NCBI RefSeq assembly: GCF_001571225.1
Contig: NZ_BCTJ01000014.1
Location: 51,670-115,669 of the forward strand
Length of the DNA: 64,000 nucleotides
Direction: 5' to 3'
Source: Hydrogenophaga palleronii NBRC 102513
GTDB lineage: Bacteria > Pseudomonadota > Gammaproteobacteria > Burkholderiales > Burkholderiaceae_C
Made by a program: the position numbers and the translations under genes. Under the pieces are notes generated by a model. The model had not been told where the DNA came from, made no database searches, and worked only from the letters and a program-made list of their open reading frames with translations. Shown here piece after piece: positions 8,027-16,069 of this stretch (the stretch's first letter is position 1; every line of letters starts with the position of its first letter).

Positions 8027-9373
8027 ATGACGCCCCACCATTGCCCGGCCATTCTGGTGGCGGCCCCGGCTTCCGGCCAGGGCAAAACCACCGTGGCCGC
8101 GGCATTGGCGCGCCTGCATGCGCGCGCCGGCCGGCGTGTGCGCGCTTTCAAATGCGGGCCCGATTTTCTCGACCCGCACTGGTTGGCCCTGGCCAGCGGG
8201 CATGCGGTGCACAACCTCGATCTCTGGATGACCGGCGAAGCCGATGCGCGCGCGCGCCTGCACGCCGCTGCGGGCGAGGCCGACCTGATCGTGGTCGAAG
8301 GGGTGATGGGCCTGTTCGACGGTGAGCCGAGCGCGGCCGATCTGGCGCAGCGCTTCGGCCTGCCGGTGATGGCCGTGATCGACGCCTCCGCCATGGCCGG
8401 CACCTTCGGTGCGCTGGCCTTCGGCCTGCAGCACTTCCGCCCCGGCCTGCCGTGGGCGGGTGTGCTGGCCAACCGCGTGGCCAGCGAACGCCATGCCGAG
8501 ATGCTGCAAGGCGCACTCGCTGGAGGCGGCGGTGGCCAGGCCTCGCCCTTCCTGGGCGCCGTGCCACGCGACGCCGCGTTTTCCTTGCCCGAGCGCTACC
8601 TGGGCCTGACGGTGGCGGCCGAGTTGCCCGACGCGCTGGCGCGGCTCGATGCGGCCGCCGATGCGCTCGCCGCCACGCCGCTGGGCCGCATGGACAGCGC
8701 CGCGCTGCAAGCCTGGTCGGTGGCTTTTGCAGCACCCGAGCCGGCACCGGCGACCGCACCCTTGCTGCAGGGCCGCCGCATCGCGGTGGCGCAGGACGCC
8801 GCCTTCTGTTTTGTCTATCCGGCCAACCTGGACGTGCTGCGCGCACTGGGCGCCGAGTTGTGTTTCTTTTCGCCGCTGGCCGACGAACCGGTGCCCGCCT
8901 GCGACGCGGTCTGGTTGCCGGGCGGTTACCCCGAGCTGCACGCCGCCACCCTCAGTGCCAGCCGACACACCGCGCCGGGCTTGCGCGCACACGTGGCCGC
9001 TGGCCGGCCGCTGTGGGCAGAATGTGGCGGCATGATGCCGCTGTTCGAAACCCTGGTGACGGTGGATGGGACCTCGCACGCCGGCTGGGACCTGTTGCCC
9101 GGCCGCGTGCTGGTGCAGCCGCGGCTGGCCGCACTCGGGCCGCAGCAGCTCACGCTGCCGGCCGGCAGCCTGCGTGGCCACACCTTCCATTACTCGCGCT
9201 GCGAATCGCCGCTGGCGCCGGCCCTGCACACCGAATCCCAACGCGGCGGGGTGCGTGGGCTGGGCGAGGCGGTGTACCGCCAGGGTTCGTTGCAGGCCAG
9301 TTATTTCCATGCCTGGTTTGCGTCCAGTCCGGCGGCCACCGCGTCGCTGTTCCTGCCGGCGGAGGGCGCATGA
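8027..9373 (+). CDS. cobB: Cobyrinic/hydrogenobyrinic acid a,c-diamide synthase
   Basis: A 448-residue amidotransferase that uses glutamine and ATP to amidate the a and c side chains of the corrin ring. The P-loop-like APASGQGKTT lies at the amino end. The carboxy half is a class I glutamine amidotransferase with the catalytic Cys at about residue 333 in LWAECGGMM and a late HTFHYSR motif. Pairing with cobN suggests use of hydrogenobyrinate (aerobic-route CobB), but CbiA-type activity on cobyrinate cannot be excluded. The stop overlaps the next gene by 4 bases. Confidence 0.93.
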   Translation: MTPHHCPAILVAAPASGQGKTTVAAALARLHARAGRRVRAFKCGPDFLDPHWLALASGHAVHNLDLWMTGEADARARLHAAAGEADLIVVEGVMGLFDGEPSAADLAQRFGLPVMAVIDASAMAGTFGALAFGLQHFRPGLPWAGVLANRVASERHAEMLQGALAGGGGGQASPFLGAVPRDAAFSLPERYLGLTVAAELPDALARLDAAADALAATPLGRMDSAALQAWSVAFAAPEPAPATAPLLQGRRIAVAQDAAFCFVYPANLDVLRALGAELCFFSPLADEPVPACDAVWLPGGYPELHAATLSASRHTAPGLRAHVAAGRPLWAECGGMMPLFETLVTVDGTSHAGWDLLPGRVLVQPRLAALGPQQLTLPAGSLRGHTFHYSRCESPLAPALHTESQRGGVRGLGEAVYRQGSLQASYFHAWFASSPAATASLFLPAEGA

Positions 9374-10203
9374 GCAGCAGCCACCGCCACGCCAGCCCGG
9401 GCCCGCAGCGCATCGTCTGCCTCACCGAAGAAACCACCGAGTGGCTCTACCTGCTGGGCCAGGAGCAGCGCATCGTCGGCATCTCGGGCTACACCGTGCG
9501 GCCGCGCCGCGCGCGCGAGGAAAAGCCCAAGGTCAGCGCTTTCCTGAGCGCGAAGATCGACAAAATTCTGGCGCTCCGGCCCGACTGCGTGTTCGGCTTT
9601 TCCGACCTGCAGGCCGACATCGCCGCCGAGCTCATCCGCGCCGGCGTGCAGGTGACGGTGTTCAACCAGCGCAGCGTGGAAGAGATTTTTTCCATGCTCT
9701 ACCAGGTCGCCGCGATGGTGGGTTGCGCCGAAGCCGGCCTGGCCTGGATCGCCGACAGCCGCAGCCGGCTCGAGACCATCCGTGCCGATGTGCAGGCGCT
9801 GCAGGCCGGTGGCAAGCGCCGGCCGCGGGTGTTTTTTGAAGAGTGGGACGAGCCGCACATCAGCGGCATCCGCTGGGTGTCCGAGCTGCTGGGCATTGCG
9901 GGTGGTGACGACGTGTTCCCCGAACTCGCGGCCATGCCGCTCGGCAAGAACCGCATCATTGCCGACGGTGCCGAGATCGTGCGCCGCCAGCCCGACATCG
10001 TCATCGGCTCCTGGTGCGGCAAGAAGTTCCGGCCCGAGAAGGTGGCGGCACGCGCGGGCTGGTCGGACGTGCCGGCGGTGAAGAACGGCCAGTTGTTCGA
10101 GATCAAATCCGCCGACATCCTGCAGCCCGGCCCGGCCGCGCTCACCGACGGAGTCAATCAGATGCACCGCATCGTCACACACTGGATGCAGCAACATGGC
10201 TGA
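9370..10203 (+). CDS. BtuF-like cobalamin/corrinoid-binding protein without signal peptide
   Basis: A 277-residue periplasmic-binding-protein fold (RIVCLTEETTEWLYLLG, ALRPDCVFGF, RRQPDIVIGSWCGKK, LQPGPAALTDG) related to BtuF and FecB. Unlike the two other BtuF paralogues in this cluster it begins MSSSHRHASPGPQRIV and has no hydrophobic leader, so it should stay in the cytoplasm unless the start is wrong. It overlaps cobB by 4 bases and cobU by 8, so it is embedded in the biosynthetic operon. A role as an intracellular corrinoid carrier or sensor is a guess. Confidence 0.8.
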   Translation: MSSSHRHASPGPQRIVCLTEETTEWLYLLGQEQRIVGISGYTVRPRRAREEKPKVSAFLSAKIDKILALRPDCVFGFSDLQADIAAELIRAGVQVTVFNQRSVEEIFSMLYQVAAMVGCAEAGLAWIADSRSRLETIRADVQALQAGGKRRPRVFFEEWDEPHISGIRWVSELLGIAGGDDVFPELAAMPLGKNRIIADGAEIVRRQPDIVIGSWCGKKFRPEKVAARAGWSDVPAVKNGQLFEIKSADILQPGPAALTDGVNQMHRIVTHWMQQHG

Positions 10204-10765
10204 GCCCATTGCCCGCAGCGAGTTCATCCTCGGCGGCCAGCGCAGCGGCAAGTCGCGCCGCGCCGAGCTGATCGCGCGCCACTGGCTGAGCGCGGCACTC
10301 GACCACCGCACGGTGCTGATCGCCACCGGCCAGGCCTGGGACGACGAGATGCGCGAGCGCATCGCGCGCCACCAGCGCGACCGCGCCGAGCGTGTGCCCG
10401 GCATGCTGACGGTGGAAGAACCGCGCGCGCTGGCCGAAACACTCACCCTGCACAGCGCGGCACAAACCCTGGTGGTGGTGGACTGCCTCACGCTCTGGTT
10501 GACCAACCTCACCATGCCGGCCGAAGGTGTGGACGCCGTGGACCCCGCGGCGCCAACGCTGGCGCTGTGCCAGGCCATTGCCGCCGTGCCCGGCCCGGTG
10601 GTGCTGGTGGGCAACGAGATCGGCCTGGGTGTGATTCCGATGGGGCGCGAGGTGCGCGCCTTTGTGGACGCGCTCGGCGCGCTCAACCAGGCCGTGGCGG
10701 CCGCCAGCGAGCGTGTGACGCTCATGGCCGCCGGCCTTCCCCTGACTCTGAAAGCGCCTGCCTGA
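10196..10765 (+). CDS. cobU: Adenosylcobinamide kinase / adenosylcobinamide-phosphate guanylyltransferase
   Basis: A 189-residue bifunctional enzyme (called CobP in Pseudomonas). It phosphorylates adenosylcobinamide and then transfers GMP to give adenosylcobinamide-GDP. A P-loop (GGQRSGKS, residues 13-20) opens the protein, and H59 in ERIARHQRDR matches the His guanylylated in Salmonella CobU. VVVDCLTLWLTN and GNEIGLGVIPMG are also characteristic. It starts 8 bases before the end of the BtuF-like gene, and its stop shares bases with the btuF ATG. Confidence 0.95.
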   Translation: MAEPIARSEFILGGQRSGKSRRAELIARHWLSAALDHRTVLIATGQAWDDEMRERIARHQRDRAERVPGMLTVEEPRALAETLTLHSAAQTLVVVDCLTLWLTNLTMPAEGVDAVDPAAPTLALCQAIAAVPGPVVLVGNEIGLGVIPMGREVRAFVDALGALNQAVAAASERVTLMAAGLPLTLKAPA

Positions 10766-11649
10766 TGGCCCGTCTCTTTTTCTGCTTCCGCTGGGTGATC
10801 GCGTTCGCGCTGCTGGCGCCGTCCGCCGGCGTGTTGCATGCGGCCGGAATCCAGATCACCGACGACCGTGGCGTCAGCGTGACGCTGGCGCAGTCGCCGC
10901 AACGCATCGTGTCCGTGCTGCCTTCGCTCACCGAAACGGTGTGTGAACTCGGCCAGTGCCACCGCCTCGTGGGGGTGGACCGTTACTCCAACTTCCCGGC
11001 CTCGGTGCGTGCCCTGCCGCAGGTGGGAGGCGGCATCGACCCCAACATCGAAGCCATCGTGGCCTTGAAGCCCGACGTGGTGCTGATGGCCACCTCCTCG
11101 CGTGGCGTGCAGCGGCTGGAGTCGCTCGGCGTCAAGGTGCTGGCCATGGAACCACGCAGCTCGGCCGACGCGCAGCGGGTGATGGGCAAGCTCGGTGAGC
11201 TGCTCGAAGTGCCCGACGCGCAGCGCATCTGGCGCGCCATCGATGCCGGCGTGTCGGCCGCGGCGCAGTCGCTGCCGCCGGGCGTGCGTGGCCTGCGGGC
11301 GTATTACGAGGTGAGTGCCGGTGGTTATGCGGCCGGCACGCAGTCCTTCATCGGCGAGATGATGGCGCGGCTGGGCCTGCAGAACATCGTGGTGCCCGCC
11401 ATGGGCCCGTTTCCACGCGTCAACCCCGAGTACGTGGTGCGCAACAATCCCGACCTGATCATGGTGGGCGCGCGCAACGTGCATGGCCTTGCGCAGCGCC
11501 CGGGCTGGCGCAGCATGCAGGCGGTGCGCGATCAACGCATCTGCGTCTTCACCACCGAAGAGTCCGACGTGCTGATCCGTCCCGGCCCGCGCATGGCCGA
11601 GGCCGCGCGCATCATGGCGCGCTGCATCGCCTCGAAAGGTGTGCGGTGA
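10765..11649 (+). CDS. btuF: Periplasmic cobalamin-binding protein BtuF
   Basis: A 294-residue substrate-binding protein of the B12 ABC importer. A signal sequence (WVIAFALLAPSAGVLHAAG) is followed by the BtuF fold: RIVSVLPSLTETVCELGQ, VGVDRYSNFP, IVALKPDVVLM. It directly precedes the permease and ATPase genes, with a TGATG junction after cobU and a GTGA overlap into btuC. It resembles the second secreted paralogue starting near 14015 (both share SLTE-VC-LG and DRYS). Confidence 0.92.
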   Translation: MARLFFCFRWVIAFALLAPSAGVLHAAGIQITDDRGVSVTLAQSPQRIVSVLPSLTETVCELGQCHRLVGVDRYSNFPASVRALPQVGGGIDPNIEAIVALKPDVVLMATSSRGVQRLESLGVKVLAMEPRSSADAQRVMGKLGELLEVPDAQRIWRAIDAGVSAAAQSLPPGVRGLRAYYEVSAGGYAAGTQSFIGEMMARLGLQNIVVPAMGPFPRVNPEYVVRNNPDLIMVGARNVHGLAQRPGWRSMQAVRDQRICVFTTEESDVLIRPGPRMAEAARIMARCIASKGVR

Positions 11650-12647
11650 GCGGGGCGCGGCACAGCCTCTGGCTCGGCGGCGCCTTGCTGCTGGTGGCCC
11701 TGGCCGCGCTGGTGCTGGGCGTGGGCGTGGGCAGCACCGGGTTCGACAGCGTGCTGAACGCCCATAAAGACCCGGTGGCCTGGCAGATCCTGTGGGAAAT
11801 CCGCCTGCCGCGCACCCTGGGGGCCTGGGTGGCCGGCGCGCTGCTGGGGCTGGCGGGCGCGGTGGCGCAAGGCCTGTTCCGCAACCCGCTGGCCGATCCG
11901 TATCTTCTCGGCAGCGCCTCGGGCGCGGCCCTGGGCGTGGCGCTGGCGCTGGCCCTGTTCGGCAGCACGCCGTTCGCCACCCAGTGGCTGGTGCGCCTGG
12001 GCCTGACGGGCGCGGCCTTCACCGGCGCGGTGGTGGGCGTGGTGCTCACGCTCACGCTGGCCAAGGGCGTGCAGCACACGCTGCGCCTGCTGCTGGCCGG
12101 GGTCATCGTCGGCGTGGTGCTGGGTGCCGCGCGCGATCTGGTCACCATCGCTTCACCCGACACCTTGCAGGCCATGCAGGGCTTCATGCTCGGCAGCACC
12201 GGCTTTGTCGGCTGGGCCGCCTGCGGCGTGATGGCTGCCATGTTGCTGGCTGCAGTGCTGGTCGCGGCATCGCTGGGCCGCGTGCTCGATGGCCTGGCGC
12301 TGGGCGAGGCCACTGCCATCAGCCTGGGCCTGCCGCTGTACGCCGTGCGCGCGGTGCTGGTGGCGGTGCTCGCACTGGCCACCGGTGCTGCGGTGGCGCA
12401 GACCGGCCTCATTGCTTTCGTGGGCCTGGCCTCGCCACACCTGGTGCGATCCATCGTCAAGACCACACACGGCCGGCTGATCGTATTGAGCGCGCTCATG
12501 GGAGGGCTGCTGCTGATGTCGGCCGACGTGCTGGCGCGCTGGATCATCGCGCCGCAGGAACTGCCGGTGGGCGTTCTCACCGCGGTGCTCGGCGGCAGTT
12601 ACCTGCTGTGGCTGATGCACCGCCGCCGGCCGGGAGCGGGCCTGTGA
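11646..12647 (+). CDS. btuC: Cobalamin ABC transporter permease BtuC (FecCD family)
   Basis: A 333-residue integral membrane protein with about ten hydrophobic segments and the FecCD signatures RLPRTLGAWVAGALLGLAGAVAQGLFRNPLADPYLLG and GFVGLASPHLVR-type AFVGLASPHLVRS. It starts at GTG, overlapping the btuF stop by 4 bases. It forms the inner-membrane channel of the vitamin B12 importer with BtuD. Its stop likewise overlaps btuD by 4 bases, so the three subunits are translationally coupled. Confidence 0.93.
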   Translation: MSGARHSLWLGGALLLVALAALVLGVGVGSTGFDSVLNAHKDPVAWQILWEIRLPRTLGAWVAGALLGLAGAVAQGLFRNPLADPYLLGSASGAALGVALALALFGSTPFATQWLVRLGLTGAAFTGAVVGVVLTLTLAKGVQHTLRLLLAGVIVGVVLGAARDLVTIASPDTLQAMQGFMLGSTGFVGWAACGVMAAMLLAAVLVAASLGRVLDGLALGEATAISLGLPLYAVRAVLVAVLALATGAAVAQTGLIAFVGLASPHLVRSIVKTTHGRLIVLSALMGGLLLMSADVLARWIIAPQELPVGVLTAVLGGSYLLWLMHRRRPGAGL

Positions 12648-13426
12648 GCCGCACCCTCCACACACCGACGGCGGCGCTGCACGCGCAGGGCATTGGCGTG
12701 GCGCTGGGCGGTACGCCGGTGTTGCACGACATCGACTTGCCGTTGCCGGCCGCCCGCTGGGCCAGCGTGGTCGGCCCCAACGGCGCGGGCAAGTCCACCC
12801 TGCTCAAGACCCTGGCCGGCCTGCTGCCGCACAGCGGTGAGGTGCAACTGCAAGGCCGGCCCCTGCCGCAGTGGCGCGGCCGCGAGCGCGCGCGTTGCCT
12901 GGCGTGGCTGGGGCAGGGCGAGTCGGGTGGCGAAGACCTCAGCGTCTGGGACGTGGCCATGTTGGGCCGCCTGCCGCACCAGGCCTGGCTGGCCGCGCCG
13001 TCGGATGCCGACCGCGTGGCCGTCGAACAGGCCTTGCGCGCCACCCAGGCCTGGGACTGGCGCGACCGCTCGCTGGGCGCACTCTCGGGCGGCGAACGCC
13101 AGCGGGTGCTGCTGGCGCGCCTGCTCGCGGTGCAGGCCGACGTGCTGTTGATGGACGAGCCGCTGGCCAACCTCGACCCGCCGCACCAGGCCGACTGGCT
13201 GCTGCTGGTGCGCGAGCTGGTGGCGCAGGGCAAGACGGTGGTGAGCGTGCTGCACGAGATCGGCATGGCGCTGCACGCAGACCAGCTGGTCGTGATGGCC
13301 CAGGGGCGCGTGGCGCACTGCGGCGCGAGCGATGATCCCGCCACCCACCAGGCCCTTGAGCAGGTGTTCGACCACCGCATCGCCATCCACCCGCTGGGCG
13401 ACCAGTGGGTTGCGCTGCCCCGCTGA
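12644..13426 (+). CDS. btuD: Cobalamin ABC transporter ATPase BtuD
   Basis: A 260-residue ABC ATPase starting at GTG. Walker A is GPNGAGKST, the signature motif LSGGERQR, Walker B VLLMDEPLANLDP, and the switch His lies in VLHEI. It powers the BtuC channel and is coupled to btuC by a 4-base overlap. It ends 18 bases before cobO, whose ATG has its own GGAG site. Confidence 0.93.
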   Translation: MSRTLHTPTAALHAQGIGVALGGTPVLHDIDLPLPAARWASVVGPNGAGKSTLLKTLAGLLPHSGEVQLQGRPLPQWRGRERARCLAWLGQGESGGEDLSVWDVAMLGRLPHQAWLAAPSDADRVAVEQALRATQAWDWRDRSLGALSGGERQRVLLARLLAVQADVLLMDEPLANLDPPHQADWLLLVRELVAQGKTVVSVLHEIGMALHADQLVVMAQGRVAHCGASDDPATHQALEQVFDHRIAIHPLGDQWVALPR

Positions 13427-13444
13427 TTTTTTTCGGAGTCATTC

Positions 13445-14014
13445 ATGCAGATCGAAGCCCCTCCCGTCGACCGCGACACCCCCAAACCCCAGGGCGAGCG
13501 CCGCGGCCTGGTGATCGTGCACACCGGCACCGGCAAAGGCAAAAGCACGGCGGCCTTTGGCCTGGCCCTGCGTGCCCATGGCCGTGGCAAGGCGGTGAAG
13601 GTTTACCAGTTCATGAAGGTGCCGTCGGCGCGTTTCGGTGAACACCGATTGTTTGAACAACTGGGCATTCCCATCGAAGGCCTGGGCGACGGCTTCAGCT
13701 GGAAGAGCCGCGACCTCGACCACTCGGCGCAGCTCGCGCTGGACGGCTGGGCCAAGGCCGAGGCGGCGATCCGCGCCGGTGAACACTTCATGGTCGTGCT
13801 CGACGAAATCATGTACCCGCTGCGCTACGGCTGGGTGCCGCTGGAGGCGGTGCTGACCTGCCTGCGCGAGCGCCCGCCGCATGTGCACGTGGTGCTCACC
13901 GGGCGCGGCGCGCCGGCCGAGCTGGTGGAGCTGGCCGACACCGTGACCGAGATGACGCTGGTCAAGCACCACTTCAAGGCCGGCGTGCCCGCACAACGCG
14001 GCATCGAGGACTGA
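13445..14014 (+). CDS. cobO: Cob(I)yrinic acid a,c-diamide adenosyltransferase
   Basis: A 189-residue CobA/CobO/BtuR-type adenosyltransferase that attaches the 5'-deoxyadenosyl ligand to reduced cobalt. The P-loop is [34 protein letters not shown] and VVLTGRGAP are further family signatures. The ATG is preceded by CGGAGTC. It works on biosynthetic intermediates as well as on salvaged corrinoids, fitting a cluster with both uptake and synthesis genes. Confidence 0.95.
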   Translation: MQIEAPPVDRDTPKPQGERRGLVIVHTGTGKGKSTAAFGLALRAHGRGKAVKVYQFMKVPSARFGEHRLFEQLGIPIEGLGDGFSWKSRDLDHSAQLALDGWAKAEAAIRAGEHFMVVLDEIMYPLRYGWVPLEAVLTCLRERPPHVHVVLTGRGAPAELVELADTVTEMTLVKHHFKAGVPAQRGIED

Positions 14015-14947
14015 ATGCACCCCCGCCACGCTTCGCGTGACCCCCTGGAAGGGGGCGATACCTGCAGCCCGGCCAAGCCGGTTCTGCGGTATCCCTTGAT
14101 CAAGCCTTTGCAGGCCTCCGGTTCTGCCTTGGCCATGCTGGGCCTGCTCGGCGGCATGGCCGTGCCTGCGCTGGCGCAGCACCGCATCGTCACGCTGTCG
14201 CCCTCGCTCACCGAAGCGGTGTGTGCGCTCGGCCACTGCGCCGAGCTGGTCGGCACCGACCGTTATTCCCGCTGGCCGGGCACGGTGGCGCAGTTGCCCA
14301 AGGTGGGTGGCCTGCAGGATGCGCAGATCGAACACATCGTCGCGCTGCGGCCCGACATGGTGCTGCTCGGCCCGCGCAGCCGTGCGGGTGAACGCCTGAC
14401 CGAACTCGGCGTGCCGGTGCAGACCTTTGACGCCCGCACCCACGCCGACCTGAAACGCATGTTGCTCGCGCTCGGCCAGTCGCTCGGCGAGACCGCACGC
14501 GCCCAGGCGCTGGTGCAGCGCATCGACGCCGAACTCGACGCCGCCGCGCGCCGCGTGCCGGCCGCGTTGCGCGGCCGCAGCGTGTACGTGGAGGTCGGCA
14601 TCGGCCCCACCGCCGCCAGCACCAAAAGCTTCATCGGCGAGACCGTGGCGCGCCTGGGCCTGGTGAACATCGTCAACGGCGACGGCAGCCTGTTCCCGCG
14701 CGTCAACCCCGAGATGGTGGTGCGCCGCTCGCCCGATCTCATCATCGGCCCTGCGTCCACGCTGCACAACATGGCCGACCGCCCCGGCTGGCGCGGCCTG
14801 CCGGCGCTGCGCCAGCAGCAGGTGTGCCAGCTCGACGAAGCGCGCATGGACCTGCTGTCGCGCCCCGGCCCGCGCCTGGGTGAAGCGGCGCAGATGCTGG
14901 TTGACTGCCTGCTCGCCTTGCCAACCCCGCCCACGCTGTCGCGTTGA
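14015..14947 (+). CDS. Second secreted BtuF-like cobalamin-binding protein
   Basis: The 310-codon frame encodes a BtuF paralogue (RIVTLSPSLTEAVCALGH, VGTDRYSRWPG, IVALRPDMVLLGPRS). The first 27 codons are made of the dispersed hairpin repeat at 14017-14099 and look unlike protein sequence, so the natural start may be the in-frame TTG at 14096. That gives IKPLQASGSALAMLGLLGGM-AVPALA, a convincing signal peptide. If the ATG at 14015 is used, the leader is preceded by a charged extension. It has no permease of its own here and presumably feeds BtuCD or binds a different corrinoid. Confidence 0.85.
   Translation: MHPRHASRDPLEGGDTCSPAKPVLRYPLIKPLQASGSALAMLGLLGGMAVPALAQHRIVTLSPSLTEAVCALGHCAELVGTDRYSRWPGTVAQLPKVGGLQDAQIEHIVALRPDMVLLGPRSRAGERLTELGVPVQTFDARTHADLKRMLLALGQSLGETARAQALVQRIDAELDAAARRVPAALRGRSVYVEVGIGPTAASTKSFIGETVARLGLVNIVNGDGSLFPRVNPEMVVRRSPDLIIGPASTLHNMADRPGWRGLPALRQQQVCQLDEARMDLLSRPGPRLGEAAQMLVDCLLALPTPPTLSR
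14017..14099. repeat. Dispersed hairpin repeat, copy A
   Basis: GC-rich element starting GCACCCCCGCCACGC, then CCCCCTGGAAGGGGG, then an outer stem GATACC (14057-14062) with GGTATC (14088-14093) enclosing an inner GCCCGGC-CAA-GCCGG stem. Two related copies lie at 22581-22655 and 41120-41200, with stem changes that keep pairing. Confidence 0.8.
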
Positions 14948-14997
14948 TACCGCGCCGCCTCCGAATTGCCCCGAACACCCTGAAAGGACTTCCCACC

Positions 14998-16059
14998 ATG
15001 CAGACCCGCAAGATCCCCGCCACCATCGTCACCGGTTTTCTCGGCGCCGGCAAAACCACGCTGCTGCGCCACCTGCTGACCAACGCGCAGGGCAAGCGCA
15101 TCGCCGTCATCGTCAACGAGTTCGGTGAGCTCGGGATCGACGGTGAACTGCTGCGTGGCTGCGGCATCGGCTGCGACGAAAACGGCGAAGAGAACGGCCA
15201 ACTGTTCGAACTCGCCAACGGCTGCCTGTGCTGCACCGTGCAGGAAGAGTTTGCGCCGGTGATGGAGCAGCTCGCCGCGCGGCGCGACCAGATCGACCAC
15301 CTGGTGATCGAAACCTCCGGCCTGGCCCTGCCCAAACCGCTGGTGCAGGCCTTCCAGTGGCCCACGCTGCGCAGCACCTTCACGGTGGACGCGGTGGTCA
15401 CCGTGGTCGATGCACCGGCCGTGGCCGCCGGGCAGTTTGCCGAAGACCCGGTGGCGGTGGACGCGCAGCGCCGCGCCGATGAAAACCTCGACCACGAGTC
15501 CCCGCTGGCCGAACTGTTCGAAGACCAGCTCGCCACCGCCGACCTGGTGGTGGTGAACAAGACCGATGGCCTGGACGCCGCCACGCTGGCCCAGGTGGAG
15601 GCCATCATCCGCGCCGAAACCCCGGCCGGTGTGAAGCTGGTGCACGCGCAACACGGCAAGCTCGACCTGGCCGTGCTGCTCGGCCTGGAGCGAGCGGTGG
15701 AAGACGTGATCGACCAGCGCAAGACCCACCACGACGAAGAGGAAGACCACGACCACGACGAGTTCGAGTCGGTCTCCATCACGCTGCAGGTGGCCGACCG
15801 CCAGCGCCTCATCGACGCCCTGGTGGCGCTGGTGCAGCGCCACGAGATCTACCGCGTGAAGGGTTTCGTGGACCTGCCCGGCACCGCCATGCGCCTGGTG
15901 GTGCAGGGCGTCGGTCAACGATTCGACAGCCACTTCGACCGCGCGTGGCGCGCCGACGACGTGCGCGCCACGCGCCTGGTGCTGATCGGTGACCACCTCG
16001 ACGCCGCGGCCCTGCAGGCCGAGCTGCAAGCCGCGTTGTCCGCCACCACCGCCGCCTGA
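14998..16059 (+). CDS. cobW: CobW GTPase (COG0523 metallochaperone)
   Basis: A 353-residue G3E-family GTPase. The P-loop is GFLGAGKTT (13-21), the metal-binding CxCC motif is CLCC at residues 76-79, and the base-recognition motif NKTD follows. A His/Asp/Glu-rich stretch (HHDEEEDHDHDE) before the carboxy-terminal CobW_C domain could hold cobalt. CobW is needed for aerobic cobalamin synthesis and is thought to deliver Co2+ to CobN; cobN follows after 10 bases. I chose the ATG at 14998 because AAAGGA lies just upstream, rejecting 18 upstream in-frame codons. Confidence 0.93.
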   Translation: MQTRKIPATIVTGFLGAGKTTLLRHLLTNAQGKRIAVIVNEFGELGIDGELLRGCGIGCDENGEENGQLFELANGCLCCTVQEEFAPVMEQLAARRDQIDHLVIETSGLALPKPLVQAFQWPTLRSTFTVDAVVTVVDAPAVAAGQFAEDPVAVDAQRRADENLDHESPLAELFEDQLATADLVVVNKTDGLDAATLAQVEAIIRAETPAGVKLVHAQHGKLDLAVLLGLERAVEDVIDQRKTHHDEEEDHDHDEFESVSITLQVADRQRLIDALVALVQRHEIYRVKGFVDLPGTAMRLVVQGVGQRFDSHFDRAWRADDVRATRLVLIGDHLDAAALQAELQAALSATTAA

Positions 16060-16069
16060 GGTTTCCGCC

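Noticed and set aside
8452..10203. A longer frame extending the 9370 BtuF-like gene back into cobB.
   Set aside because: The upstream part overlaps cobB in another frame and is Arg/Gly-rich without a domain. The ATG at 9370 overlaps the cobB stop, as in other genes of the run.
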